Assembly (NCBI GenBank): GCA_942490995.1
Contig: CALOBG010000130.1
Span: 1-64,000 of the forward strand
Source of the DNA: UBA981 sp942490995
GTDB taxonomy: Bacteria; Pseudomonadota; Gammaproteobacteria; Ga0077536
Reading direction: 5' to 3'
DNA: 64,000 nt
This document shows, piece by piece, positions 25,071 to 33,906 of this stretch. Numbering within the stretch: position 1 is the stretch's first letter; each line of letters opens with the position of its first letter. A model generated the notes under the pieces. It was not told the origin of the DNA. It made no database searches and worked only from the letters and a program-made list of their open reading frames with translations. The translations under genes and the position numbers were made by a program.

Positions 25071-27161
25071 ATGAACGCCATACCCTTACACAACAGTTAT
25101 TTTCCCATTGCTTGGCGCTGCCTGAGCGTGCTGCTGGCGGTGCTGATCGGGTTGCCCAGCGCCCCGGCCGGTGCGGTCCAGAACGTGACCGAGAGAGCCG
25201 AAGCCGGCGTCTCGATCAATGACGTCGAACGCGGCAGCCTGCTCGTCCGCGCCGCCGAGGGTGAGGCTCTGAAGCCCGCGCCGCTGCTCGACACCGCGGT
25301 CGACATGAATATCAATGCGATGATTGCGCGGGTCAAGGTGCGTCAGACGTTCACCTACCACGGCAGTGACTGGGTGCATGGCATCTACGTGTTCCCGCTG
25401 CCCGAAAACGCCGCCGTTGATCGCCTGCGCATGCAGGTCGGCGAACGCATCATCGAAGGCCGCATCGAAGCCCGGGCGCAGGCGCGCAAAACCTTTGAGT
25501 CCGCGCGCAAAGCCGGCAGGAAAGCCACCCTGGTCGAACAGCAGCGTGACAACCTGTTTACCACCAGCGTCGCCAACATCGGGCCGGGTGACACGGTGGT
25601 CGTCGAAATCGAATACCAGCACACGCTGGCCTACAACGACGGCTGGTTCTCGCTGCGATTTCCGTTGACAGTCGGAGTGCGTTACATCCCTGGCCACGCG
25701 CCGGTGGCGGGCTTCGATGGCGGCGGCTGGTCGTACAACACCAACCAGGTCGCCGACGCCAGCAGCATTACGCCGCCGATGAGTACCGCCGGCGAGGGTC
25801 ATGACAATCCGGTTTCGATCACCATCGAACTCAACGCCGGTATGCCGCTTAAGAACATCGAAAGCAGCTATCACACCATTACTCAGCGCGTACTCGGTGG
25901 TGATCGGTACCGCGTCGAACTCGACCACGGCACGGTGCCGGCCGATCGCGATTTCGAATTGCGTTATCGTCCGGCGCCCGAGCACGCGCCGCGCGCGGCA
26001 TTTTTCCGCCAGGATGTCGGTGACGACAGTTACGGTCTGCTGGTGCTGGTGCCGCCGGAAGCCGCGTGGGCACGCCGCAGCGCAACGCCGCGCGAGCTGG
26101 TGCTTGTGATCGATACCTCGGGTTCCATGCATGGCAATTCGATCAACCAGGCGCGCGAGGCGCTGCTGTTCGGCCTCGATCGGCTGCACAGCGGGGACAG
26201 TTTCAATATCGTCCAGTTCAATTCCGTGACCAGCCGGTTCCAGCCGGCGTCGGTGCCGGCCACGGCCGCGCATATCGCCGCGGCGCGGGCCTACGTACGC
26301 CACCTCAGCGCCGATGGCGGTACCGAGATGGCCGCCGCGCTGAACGCGGTCCTCGACGCAGACGAAACCCACCAACGCCTGCGCCAGGTGGTGTTCATTA
26401 CCGACGGCAGCGTCGGCAACGAAGCGGCGCTGTTTCGCATCATCGACGAACGCCTCGGCGCCAGCCGCTTGTTTACCGTTGGCATCGGCTCGGCGCCTAA
26501 CAGCCATTTCATGAGTGAAGCCGCGCATATCGGCCGCGGTACGTTTACCTACATTGGCGATCTCGGCGAAGTGCAGGACAAAATGAGTGCGCTGTTCAAA
26601 AAACTGGAGTTCCCGGTGCTCGGCGATATCCGCCTCGACGGCGGCGCCGATCGCCTGGAAAGCTGGCCCGATCCGCTGCGCGATCTGTATGTCGATGAAC
26701 CGTTGCTGGTGTCGCTCCGGCTCGGCGGTCAGGATGCGATTTCGCTCAGCGGCACCCTCGCCGGCAAGCCCTGGTCAACCCGCGTGCCGGTTGCCGGCGG
26801 CGGCAACGCCGAAGGCCTGGACGTAGCCTGGGCGCGCGCCAAGATAGCCAGCCTGGAGCGCTCGCTGGCGCGCGGCGCGGATCGCGATCAGGTGCGCGCT
26901 GCGATCACCACGCTGGGACTCGACCACCATCTCGTCACCCGTCATACCAGCCTGGTTGCGGTTGATGTCACGCCCAGCCGTCCCGAGCATGGTGCCGCGC
27001 GCGACGCGGCGGTGCCCAACAAGATGCCGGCCGGCTGGGCGATGGCGGTGCCCGCGGCGCGCCTGCCGCAGACCGCCACGCCGCTGCTGCTGTACATATG
27101 GCTGGGGTTCGGTTCCGCGCTGGCGGCGTTGCTCGCGCGGCGCCGCGGCCTGCGCGCATGA
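25071..27161 (+). CDS. VIT and vWA domain protein, sortase substrate (marine proteobacterial sortase target type)
   Basis: A 696-residue exported protein. It has a signal peptide (LSVLLAVLIGLPSAPAGA), a VIT domain at about 60-180 (VRQTFTYHGSDWVHGIYVFP, ARKTFESARKAGRKATLVEQ), and a vWA domain from about 340 with an intact metal site DTSGSMHG (ELVLVIDTSGSM). A sorting signal closes the protein: LPQTA at residues 665-669, a hydrophobic helix and a basic ARRRGLRA tail. This is the layout of the TIGR03788-type sortase target. The next gene encodes the cognate sortase and overlaps it by 4 bases. ATG 25071 is preferred, with an AGGAG site upstream. Confidence 0.93.
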   Translation: MNAIPLHNSYFPIAWRCLSVLLAVLIGLPSAPAGAVQNVTERAEAGVSINDVERGSLLVRAAEGEALKPAPLLDTAVDMNINAMIARVKVRQTFTYHGSDWVHGIYVFPLPENAAVDRLRMQVGERIIEGRIEARAQARKTFESARKAGRKATLVEQQRDNLFTTSVANIGPGDTVVVEIEYQHTLAYNDGWFSLRFPLTVGVRYIPGHAPVAGFDGGGWSYNTNQVADASSITPPMSTAGEGHDNPVSITIELNAGMPLKNIESSYHTITQRVLGGDRYRVELDHGTVPADRDFELRYRPAPEHAPRAAFFRQDVGDDSYGLLVLVPPEAAWARRSATPRELVLVIDTSGSMHGNSINQAREALLFGLDRLHSGDSFNIVQFNSVTSRFQPASVPATAAHIAAARAYVRHLSADGGTEMAAALNAVLDADETHQRLRQVVFITDGSVGNEAALFRIIDERLGASRLFTVGIGSAPNSHFMSEAAHIGRGTFTYIGDLGEVQDKMSALFKKLEFPVLGDIRLDGGADRLESWPDPLRDLYVDEPLLVSLRLGGQDAISLSGTLAGKPWSTRVPVAGGGNAEGLDVAWARAKIASLERSLARGADRDQVRAAITTLGLDHHLVTRHTSLVAVDVTPSRPEHGAARDAAVPNKMPAGWAMAVPAARLPQTATPLLLYIWLGFGSALAALLARRRGLRA

Positions 27162-27754
27162 GCCGGCTTCATTACTGGCGGTGGTTCAGCGTCGTCCTGT
27201 TCCTATGCGCCGTATGGGCCGCCGGTCAGGCCAGCTACATAGTGGCCAAGGCCGAACTCGCCCAGTACCTGCTGGAGCGCGCCTGGGATCAATCCGCTGG
27301 TGGCGATGCAGCGGTGCGGCCGTGGCCGTGGGCGGATACCTGGCCGGCAGCGCGGCTCGGCTTTCCGCGCCTGGACCGCGAACTGCTGGTGCTCGACGGC
27401 GCGTCAGGTCGCAACCTGGCCTTCGGTCCCGCTCACCTGGCGCACACGCCATGGCCGGGCGTCGGCGGGGCGACCTTGATCGCCGGACACCGCGACACTC
27501 ACTTCGCGCTGCTGGAAGAATTGGGCATCGGCGACAGGGTTACGCTCGAACGTCACCGCGGGACGCAGGTTTATCGCGTCGATGAAACACTCGTTGTCCA
27601 TCAGGACGCCGCTGCGATGCTGGACGACGGTACCGGCGAAGCCCTGCTGCTGGTGACCTGCTACCCGTTCGGCGCCGTCGATCCGGGCACCGAATGGCGC
27701 TACGTGGTGCGAGCCCTACCGCAAAACGAGGCCAGCGAGAACTTCGTCCGCTAG
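27158..27754 (+). CDS. Class GN sortase
   Basis: A 198-residue membrane-anchored transpeptidase with an N-terminal helix (WFSVVLFLCAVWAAGQASYI). The catalytic residues are His111 (LIAGHRDTHF), Cys168 (LLVTCYPF) and Arg181 (GTEWRYVV). It would cleave the LPQTA signal of the preceding VIT-vWA protein and transfer it to an amine in the envelope. It starts inside the end of its substrate gene (ATGA overlap), and no second sorting-signal protein is seen here, so this is a dedicated one-enzyme, one-substrate pair of the kind described in Gram-negative bacteria. Confidence 0.93.
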   Translation: MSRLHYWRWFSVVLFLCAVWAAGQASYIVAKAELAQYLLERAWDQSAGGDAAVRPWPWADTWPAARLGFPRLDRELLVLDGASGRNLAFGPAHLAHTPWPGVGGATLIAGHRDTHFALLEELGIGDRVTLERHRGTQVYRVDETLVVHQDAAAMLDDGTGEALLLVTCYPFGAVDPGTEWRYVVRALPQNEASENFVR

Positions 27755-27814
27755 CCTGACGCGCGACCCGCACGCCACGAATCATCTACGAAGTTTTTGT
27801 AGGCCTGTTTAGTC
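27750..27814 (+). repeat. Dispersed repeat family B, copy 1
   Basis: The sequence starts GCTAGCCTGACGCGCG and continues through ACCCGCACGCCACGAATC to a GCCTGTTTAG end. It begins on the last codons of the sortase gene and reaches the pstS stop. A closely similar copy lies at 40994-41056 and an inverted partial copy at 40890-40917. Confidence 0.75.
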
Positions 27815-28780
27815 GGCGAGCAGCCCCGCGAGTTGTTTGTCGATCAGTTTGGCCGGCAGCGGAATGTAGCCGTCCTTGATCACGGTCTGCTGCCCTTCGC
27901 GCGACATGACCATTTTGATGAACGCACGCTCGAGCGGCGCTAATGGCTTGTTCGGATGTTTGTTGACATAAACGTACAGAAACCGGCCGAGCGGGTACTT
28001 GCCGGAAACGGCATTCTCAGGCGTTGCCTCAACGTATTCGTCGCCGGTCTTCTTCGACAGCGCCACCGCCCTCACGCCGGACGTGCGATAGCCGATCCCC
28101 GAATAGCCGACGCCATTGAGCGATTTGGTCACGCCCTGCACCACCGACGCCGAGCCCGGCTGTTCATTGACGCTGTCCTTGAAGTCGCCCTTGCACAGCG
28201 CCGTTTCCTTGAAATAACCATAGGTGCCGGACACCGAGTTGCGCCCGTAAAGCTGCACGGCGCGGCTCGCCCATGCGCCCGTCAGACCGACGTCACCCCA
28301 TTTCCTGATGTCGGCGTTGTGGCCACACTTGCGCGTCGCTGAAAAAATCGCATCGACCTCGGGCATGCTCAGGCCGCTCACCGGGTTGTCCTTGTGCACA
28401 TACACGGCCAGGGCGTCGATCGCGACCGGCACCGCGGTTGGCTTGTAGCCGTGGCGCGCTTCGAAAGCCTGGATCTCGTTGGATTTCATTTTGCGGCTCA
28501 TCGGCCCGAGGCTCGAAGTGCCCTCGGTCAGCGCCGGCGGTGCGGTTGACGATCCGGCCGCCTGGATCTGGATATTGACGCTGGGGTAGAAACGTTTGAA
28601 CGATTCCGCCCACAGGGTCATCAGGTTGGCGAGGGTGTCCGAACCAACGCTGTTGAGGTTGCCCGACACCCCGCTGGTTTTTTCGTAGGCGGTGATGGCC
28701 GGGTCGAGTTCCAGCGCGGCGGCGTTGCCGGCAAGTAGCAAGGCGGCCAGGGGAAGGGCGGCTAATTGTCTGAAATCCAA
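27809..28780 (-). CDS. pstS: Phosphate-binding periplasmic protein PstS
   Basis: A 323-residue phosphate-binding protein with a signal peptide (LAALPLAALLLAGNAAA). Ligand-contact blocks are seen: NSVGSDTL near the start of the mature protein, AAGSSTAPPALTEGTSSLGPM, and GRNSVSGTYGYFKE. The start is TTG 28780, supported by an AGGAGA site; there is no closer ATG. No pstCAB or phoU is adjacent, so it is an orphan copy. A Pho box lies 69-90 bases upstream, as expected for phosphate-starvation control. Confidence 0.93.
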   Translation of the reverse strand: MDFRQLAALPLAALLLAGNAAALELDPAITAYEKTSGVSGNLNSVGSDTLANLMTLWAESFKRFYPSVNIQIQAAGSSTAPPALTEGTSSLGPMSRKMKSNEIQAFEARHGYKPTAVPVAIDALAVYVHKDNPVSGLSMPEVDAIFSATRKCGHNADIRKWGDVGLTGAWASRAVQLYGRNSVSGTYGYFKETALCKGDFKDSVNEQPGSASVVQGVTKSLNGVGYSGIGYRTSGVRAVALSKKTGDEYVEATPENAVSGKYPLGRFLYVYVNKHPNKPLAPLERAFIKMVMSREGQQTVIKDGYIPLPAKLIDKQLAGLLAD

Positions 28781-28837
28781 AATAATTCTCCTAAATACTC
28801 GGGCCGTAAGCGGGTCGGCGCCGCTATCAGGGCGGCA

Positions 28838-28870
28838 TTATGTTGCTTATATATGACCGTTCTATGACAC
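28838..28870 (-). promoter_or_regulatory. Pho box and -10 element of the pstS promoter
   Basis: Reading towards pstS, two 11-base direct repeats GTGTCATAGAA and CGGTCATATAT (28870-28849) match the PhoB consensus CTGTCATAWAW. A CATAAT -10 element follows after 6 bases (28843-28838), close to the spacing in the E. coli pstS promoter, where the Pho box replaces the -35. Confidence 0.75.
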
Positions 28871-28921
28871 CACCGCGCGAATGCGCGCGGCGATGCCCTT
28901 GCAGCCGGCGCCTCGGGTATC

Positions 28922-30766
28922 ATGCAGGCCCCGCGCAACACCCTGACATGCATGCATTCCCATCTGGTTAATGTCGTCGCCCTGATCGCCGTCGTCGGTG
29001 TCGCCGTGCAATGGATGGCGTGGCGCTTTCGCGTGCCGGCCATCGTCCTGTTGACGGTCGCCGGTTTCGTGGTCGGGCCCTACCTGGGCTGGGTGGTGCC
29101 GAGCGAAGATTTTGGTGAGGTACTGCGCCCCTTCGTACAGCTCGCGGTCGCTTTGATCCTGTTCGAAGGCGGGCTGACCCTGCATTTTCACGAACTCGCG
29201 CGGGCCGGCAGCGGCGTGCGCCGGCTGGTCAGTGTCGGGCTGGTTTTGAGTTTTATCGGCGGCTCGCTGGCGGCGCACTATATCGGCCGGCTGTCGTGGC
29301 CGGTGGCGATCGAGTTCGGCGCCATCATTGTCGTCACCGGGCCAACCGTGATCCTGCCGCTGCTACGCCATGCCCGGCTGCGCTCGCGGCCGGCATCGCT
29401 GCTGAAGTGGGAAGGCATCGTCAATGACCCCCTCGGCGCGGTCCTGGCGGTGGTGGTTTTCCAGTATTTTGTTCTTGGCGATCTCGGTCAGAGCGCCCTG
29501 TCATTGTCGAGTTTTGTCCTCATCACCCTCGGCGTGGCCGGTGCACTCGGCTGGTTCAGCGGCCTCGCCCTGGCGTCCGCCTATCGCCGCGGGTGGGTGC
29601 CCGAATACCTCAAGGGGCCGGGCATGCTGGCGACGGTCATGGCGACCTTCGCGCTCGGCAATATGATGCTCGAGGAAGCCGGCCTGCTGACCGTCACGGC
29701 GCTCGGTCTTGCCCTCGGCAACGCCAACCTGCCGAGTATCGAAGAACTGCGCCGGTTCAAAGAGTACATCGTCCTGGTGCTGGTTTCAGCACTGTTCATC
29801 GTACTCACCGCGGACCTCGATCCGGCCCTGTTGCGCGAGCTCGACTGGGCGGGCATCGCGCTGCTGCTGGTGGTGATTTTCGTGTTGCGCCCGGCGGTGA
29901 TTTTCCTTTCCACCCTAGGTACCGATCTGACCTGGCACGAACGCATCCTGATCGGCTGGATTGCACCGCGCGGTATCGTCGCCGCGGCGGTCGCCGGGGC
30001 GTTTTCGGCGCGCATGGTCGAGGCCGGTTACCCCGATGCAGCCAAGCTCCTGCCGCTTATTTTTGCGCTCATCATCGCGACCGTCGTGCTGCACGGGTTT
30101 TCCATCGGCTGGATCGCGCGAAAGCTGGATCTCGCATCGAAGCGTTCCGACGGCCTGGTTATCGTCGGCGCCTCGCCGTGGTCGATCAACCTGGCTGCCA
30201 AGCTGGCCGAACTCGAAGTGCCGTGCATCCTCGCCGATGCCTCGTGGCATCGCCTGCGGCCCGCCCGCCTGGCCGGCATCGATATCCATTTCGGTCAGGT
30301 GATATCAGAATCGGCCGACCAATCGCTCGACCTGTCGGCAGCCGGCTACGTCTTCGCCGCCACCGATAACGATGCCTACAATGCGCTGGTGTGCACGCGT
30401 TTTTCCAACGAGTTCAATCGCAATGCGGTTTTTCAGCTACCCATGCCGAAAGCGGACGAGCATGAAAAAACCGGCCTGACGATGGCTTTGCGTGGTCAGC
30501 GTGTGTTTGGCGAAGGGGCGCTGTACGAAGTGCTGCTGCAGCGTTATTTCGAAGGCTGGCGATTTCAGAAAACCCGGCTCACCACCGAGTTCAGTTTCGA
30601 GCGTTATCTCGAAGTTATCGACGACAAGCTGTTTGCCGCGCTGGTGGTCAAACAAAGTGGCGGGCTGGCGGTCGAGTTGGGTCGCTATAAACCGCAGGCT
30701 GGCGACAGCGTGATCAATTTCCTGCCACCCAGCGAAAACGCCGCGCGCACCCGTACCGACGGCTAA
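28922..30766 (+). CDS. Na+/H+ antiporter of the CPA1/NhaP type with C-terminal nucleotide-binding domain
   Basis: A 614-residue inner-membrane protein with about twelve helices in the first 400 residues, including ALILFEGGLTL, VTGPTVILPLLRH and WIAPRGIVAAAVAG, which are signature blocks of cation:proton antiporters. A cytoplasmic TrkA-N-like Rossmann segment follows (LVIVGASPWSINLAAKLAEL, YVFAATDNDAYN), likely sensing NAD(H). The start could also be ATG 28952 (MHSHLVNVVALIAV), which gives a tighter N-terminus. It is divergent from pstS, and its end overlaps the end of the GGDEF gene by 4 bases. Confidence 0.88.
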   Translation: MQAPRNTLTCMHSHLVNVVALIAVVGVAVQWMAWRFRVPAIVLLTVAGFVVGPYLGWVVPSEDFGEVLRPFVQLAVALILFEGGLTLHFHELARAGSGVRRLVSVGLVLSFIGGSLAAHYIGRLSWPVAIEFGAIIVVTGPTVILPLLRHARLRSRPASLLKWEGIVNDPLGAVLAVVVFQYFVLGDLGQSALSLSSFVLITLGVAGALGWFSGLALASAYRRGWVPEYLKGPGMLATVMATFALGNMMLEEAGLLTVTALGLALGNANLPSIEELRRFKEYIVLVLVSALFIVLTADLDPALLRELDWAGIALLLVVIFVLRPAVIFLSTLGTDLTWHERILIGWIAPRGIVAAAVAGAFSARMVEAGYPDAAKLLPLIFALIIATVVLHGFSIGWIARKLDLASKRSDGLVIVGASPWSINLAAKLAELEVPCILADASWHRLRPARLAGIDIHFGQVISESADQSLDLSAAGYVFAATDNDAYNALVCTRFSNEFNRNAVFQLPMPKADEHEKTGLTMALRGQRVFGEGALYEVLLQRYFEGWRFQKTRLTTEFSFERYLEVIDDKLFAALVVKQSGGLAVELGRYKPQAGDSVINFLPPSENAARTRTDG

Positions 30767-32301
30767 GCGATTGGCACGGCCTCGTTGTCGCCATCGACGC
30801 GAACCTTGTTGCGGCCGTCTGCCTTGGCCCGGTACATGGCCTGGTCGGCGCGTTCAAACACCGCCTCGAGAGTATCGCTGCCGGTAAATTCGGCGACGCC
30901 ACATGACAGCGTTACCGTCACCGGTGTGTCCTTGTGGCGGAATGCGCACTGGTTGACCTCAGCGCGCAGTTTGTCGACCAGCATTCCGGCTGCTTCGCGC
31001 CGGGTTTCCGGCAACAGCAGCACAAACTCCTCGCCGCCGTAACGACACAGGATGTCGCTGTCGCGAATATGTTCCTGCAGCTTCGTCGCGACGGTACTCA
31101 ACACACGGTCGCCGGCACTGTGGCCGTAGGTGTCGTTGATTTTTTTGAACAGATCGAGGTCGATGACGGCCAGGCTCAGTGCGCCACCGTAGCGACGCCA
31201 GCGCGCGAACTGCTTGCCGGCCATTTCGAAATAACCGGTACGATTGAGGATGCCGGTCAGCGGATCGATCTGGGTGCGTTCGCGCTGGCGCTCAAGATCT
31301 TCACGTAAATGTTCGGTCTGAGTCTCGAGCTCGGCAAGTTTTTCGGTCATCGATTCGAGTGCTTTGTTTGATTCGGACGCGCGCAACGTCTGCGCGGATA
31401 CGAAGTCACTCAAACCGCCGCCGATGGTATCCAGTCGCGTGCTGATAATTTTGCGGACGGTGGCGATATCGTCGCTGCCATCGACCTCTTCGCGCATGCT
31501 CTGAATTTCGAGATCGATGGAATCGCTGAGCTGGAGGGTATCGGTGGTGATCTCGGCCTGCAGCTCGCCGGCGCGATTGACGAACTCATCGAACTCGGCG
31601 AGGCGGTCGGCGGTGGCGTGCAGGAATTGACCGAGATTCTCGAGTTCCGCCTGCAACTCGGTGCGCAGTGCGTTGACCAGGCTCGCGAGGCCGTTTACAC
31701 ATTCCAGGAAAATCGGAACCCGGTCAGCTTTCTCCAGCGCATGCCGCAGCGGCGAAACTTTGCCGACGAGCTTTTCCGACAGTGGCAACCGTTCGAGCAA
31801 CTCGATCAGTAACATCCGGATCGCGGCGGCGTCGCGGCACGAATCCGGTGCCTGCATGAGGTGTTCGGAAACATTCGCCGCGGCCTGGCCGATGATTTTC
31901 AGCAGGGCCGCACGATCGCCGGCGCTCTTGATTGCGCGCTGGGTGTTTTCGATTTCAGGTTTGAGGGTCTCCGGGACGCGCAGGCTGTCAAGGAAATGCG
32001 TGAGCTGTTCGGTTCCCTGCTCGGCATCGCTCGTGTGTGTGTCAAGTTTCAGATCGAGAGTCACGATGGTGTCGACGATTTCGTCGATCAGGGCCTGGCG
32101 ATTACCCTGGCCGCGGCCGCTGCGGATCAGGGCGCCGAATTCTTTGAGTTTTTTGTCGAGTTCAGGGCTTCTGCCGTGATAAGCCAGGGCAAGACGCAGG
32201 ACGCCGCGTTGCAGGCGCGCGATGGTCTCCGCCGAATTGCCCTCGTGGTGGGCCGCCGCCGGCTGTGGTTGGACGATGCTGGTCACGATTCGGGCCGCCA
32301 A
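30763..32301 (-). CDS. Diguanylate cyclase (GGDEF domain)
   Basis: A 512-residue protein with a long helical N-terminal part (residues 1-340) lacking membrane segments, then coiled coil (KALESMTEKLAELETQTEHL), then a GGDEF domain. The active site is RYGGEEFVLLLPE and the allosteric inhibitory I-site RDSD lies five residues before it, so it should make cyclic-di-GMP with product feedback. DPLTGILNRTGYFE marks the domain start. The N-terminal signal input is unrecognised. There is no EAL domain. Confidence 0.93.
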   Translation of the reverse strand: MAARIVTSIVQPQPAAAHHEGNSAETIARLQRGVLRLALAYHGRSPELDKKLKEFGALIRSGRGQGNRQALIDEIVDTIVTLDLKLDTHTSDAEQGTEQLTHFLDSLRVPETLKPEIENTQRAIKSAGDRAALLKIIGQAAANVSEHLMQAPDSCRDAAAIRMLLIELLERLPLSEKLVGKVSPLRHALEKADRVPIFLECVNGLASLVNALRTELQAELENLGQFLHATADRLAEFDEFVNRAGELQAEITTDTLQLSDSIDLEIQSMREEVDGSDDIATVRKIISTRLDTIGGGLSDFVSAQTLRASESNKALESMTEKLAELETQTEHLREDLERQRERTQIDPLTGILNRTGYFEMAGKQFARWRRYGGALSLAVIDLDLFKKINDTYGHSAGDRVLSTVATKLQEHIRDSDILCRYGGEEFVLLLPETRREAAGMLVDKLRAEVNQCAFRHKDTPVTVTLSCGVAEFTGSDTLEAVFERADQAMYRAKADGRNKVRVDGDNEAVPIA

Positions 32302-32412
32302 GGATGCAAAGTTTCCTGCTGATTACGCCACTCGGCCGGCGCCGTTCGAACAGCGACAGCCGCGCCGCCGGCAGGGTGCCCGTGCGGCATATCGCAGTGC
32401 TGACTTGACGAT

Positions 32413-32440
32413 CCCGAGGCGCTACCGAAAAGGCCTCGGG
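32413..32440 (-). terminator. Stem-loop after dsbA
   Basis: CCCGAGGC and GCCTCGGG form an 8-bp GC-rich stem with a 12-base loop, 7 bases beyond the dsbA stop. There is no T-run, so an intrinsic terminator is possible but not certain. Confidence 0.4.
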
Positions 32441-32446
32441 CTTCAG

Positions 32447-33070
32447 CTACTGCTTGGCTTCCTTAGCGGCCAGGAAGTCGACCAGCTTTAACATGTTGTC
32501 GTAGGTGCCGGCCTTCTGCGCGCTGGAACGGTACCTGCCATTGACGATGACGGCGGGTACCCCGGAGATGCCGTACTGGCGGGTGAGCGCGATCGCGTTG
32601 CGCGTTTTGGTATCGACGTCGAAAGACTCGTAGGCGCGGTTGAAATCCGCCTCCGGCACGCCCTGCTCGGCGTAGAAAGCGGCCAGTTCGGCCTGTGAGA
32701 AGAGCTTTCTTTTGCCTTCATGCAGGGCCCTGAACAGCGCCGCATGGGTCTTGTCCAGCACGCCGAGTTGCTCGGCCGCGTAGTAGGCGCGCGCATGGAT
32801 TTCCCAGTTACGGGCAAATACCGCCGGTACCCGCACGAACTCAATGTAGTCGGCCTTGGTTTTCAGCCACGCTTCGATGCTTGGCTCGAACGCAAAACAA
32901 TGCGGGCAGCCGTACCAGAACAGTTCCACGACTTCGACCTTGTCGGCCGCCACGGAGGTCGCCACCGCTGGCGAGATACCTTCATAGTGCTGGCCGGGAT
33001 TGAACGGCTCGGCGGCTTCGGTCAGTGCACCGCCGAGGGCGATCACAGCAACGACTAGGAATCGAATCAT
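32447..33070 (-). CDS. dsbA: Thiol:disulfide interchange protein DsbA
   Basis: A 207-residue periplasmic oxidant that puts disulfides into exported proteins. It has a signal peptide (MIRFLVVAVIALGGALTEAA), a thioredoxin fold with the redox motif CPHC (VELFWYGCPHCFAFEP) and the cis-proline loop SGVPAVIVNG. ATG 33070 is preferred over a TTG five codons upstream. The cytochrome c4 gene upstream and engB beyond it form an arrangement common in gammaproteobacteria. Confidence 0.95.
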   Translation of the reverse strand: MIRFLVVAVIALGGALTEAAEPFNPGQHYEGISPAVATSVAADKVEVVELFWYGCPHCFAFEPSIEAWLKTKADYIEFVRVPAVFARNWEIHARAYYAAEQLGVLDKTHAALFRALHEGKRKLFSQAELAAFYAEQGVPEADFNRAYESFDVDTKTRNAIALTRQYGISGVPAVIVNGRYRSSAQKAGTYDNMLKLVDFLAAKEAKQ

Positions 33071-33191
33071 GGAGGGCTTACCCAATTAGAATTTCAAGCT
33101 TAGGTCCAGTCGCTACCGGGAGGTTCCCCGGCCGGCTGAAAGAAAAACCGTCGCGGCCATCAGTTTCGGTGTAGCGCACCTGCCCGCGCTG

Positions 33192-33794
33192 CTAGTGCAG
33201 CGCCGAAACGTAGCGCGCCACGGCTTCGATGTCGGCATCCGACATGCGCCCGGCGATGTCAGCCATGACGTCGTGACGCCCGCCGTTGCGGGTTTTGTCG
33301 CGGTAGGCCCTGAGCTGCATGGCGGTATATTCCGCGAGCTGGCCGCGCAGCGCCGGGTAGCCGGCCGGTGCGTTGCCGGCGCCGCTCGGGCCATGGCAGG
33401 CCATGCAGGCCGGCAGGCCACGTTCGGCGTCGCCGCCGCGGTAGAGCCGTTCCGCGGCGCTGAAATCGTGATCGCCCATGGCCGCGATTTTTGGCGCCTG
33501 GGCAGCGTAATATTCGCCGATCGCCAGCATGTCCGCGTCGTCCACGGTGGCGGCCATCGGTGACATGCTCGGGTTATTGCGCGTACCGGATTTGAATGCC
33601 TGCAATTGCGCGGCGATATAGTTCGCGCCCTGACCGGCAAGGCTCGGCCAGATCGGATTGATACTGTTACCATCGGCGCCGTGACAGGCCGCGCAGGCAG
33701 CGGTCTTGGCCTGACCGTCGGCGCCGACGCCGGGGGCAATCAAAGCCATGCCGAACACGGCCAGAAAAAGGAACACGTTCCTCTGGTGCATCAT
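33192..33794 (-). CDS. Cytochrome c4 (dihaem)
   Basis: A 200-residue exported protein from ATG 33794 with a signal peptide (FLFLAVFGMALIAPGVGA) and two class I cytochrome domains. The haem sites are CAACHGADG and CMACHGPSG, with axial Met in NPSMSPMAA and GRHDVMADI. It shuttles electrons from the bc1 complex to terminal oxidases in the periplasm. A longer frame to 33935 runs into the engB upstream region and is not needed. It is divergent from engB and precedes dsbA. Confidence 0.93.
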   Translation of the reverse strand: MMHQRNVFLFLAVFGMALIAPGVGADGQAKTAACAACHGADGNSINPIWPSLAGQGANYIAAQLQAFKSGTRNNPSMSPMAATVDDADMLAIGEYYAAQAPKIAAMGDHDFSAAERLYRGGDAERGLPACMACHGPSGAGNAPAGYPALRGQLAEYTAMQLRAYRDKTRNGGRHDVMADIAGRMSDADIEAVARYVSALH

Positions 33795-33906
33795 TTCGTT
33801 CTCGATTTCGGGTAGTCGCGGGATTATATACGCTTCCGGCTGATCTTCACCGACCGGCGTGCTGTCGCAGATCACCGGCCGCACCCGCAGGTCCAGGGTT
33901 TTGTCT

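Noticed and set aside
27809..30766. A pst phosphate-transport operon
   Set aside because: The neighbour of pstS is a divergent Na+/H+ antiporter; no pstC, pstA, pstB or phoU is present.
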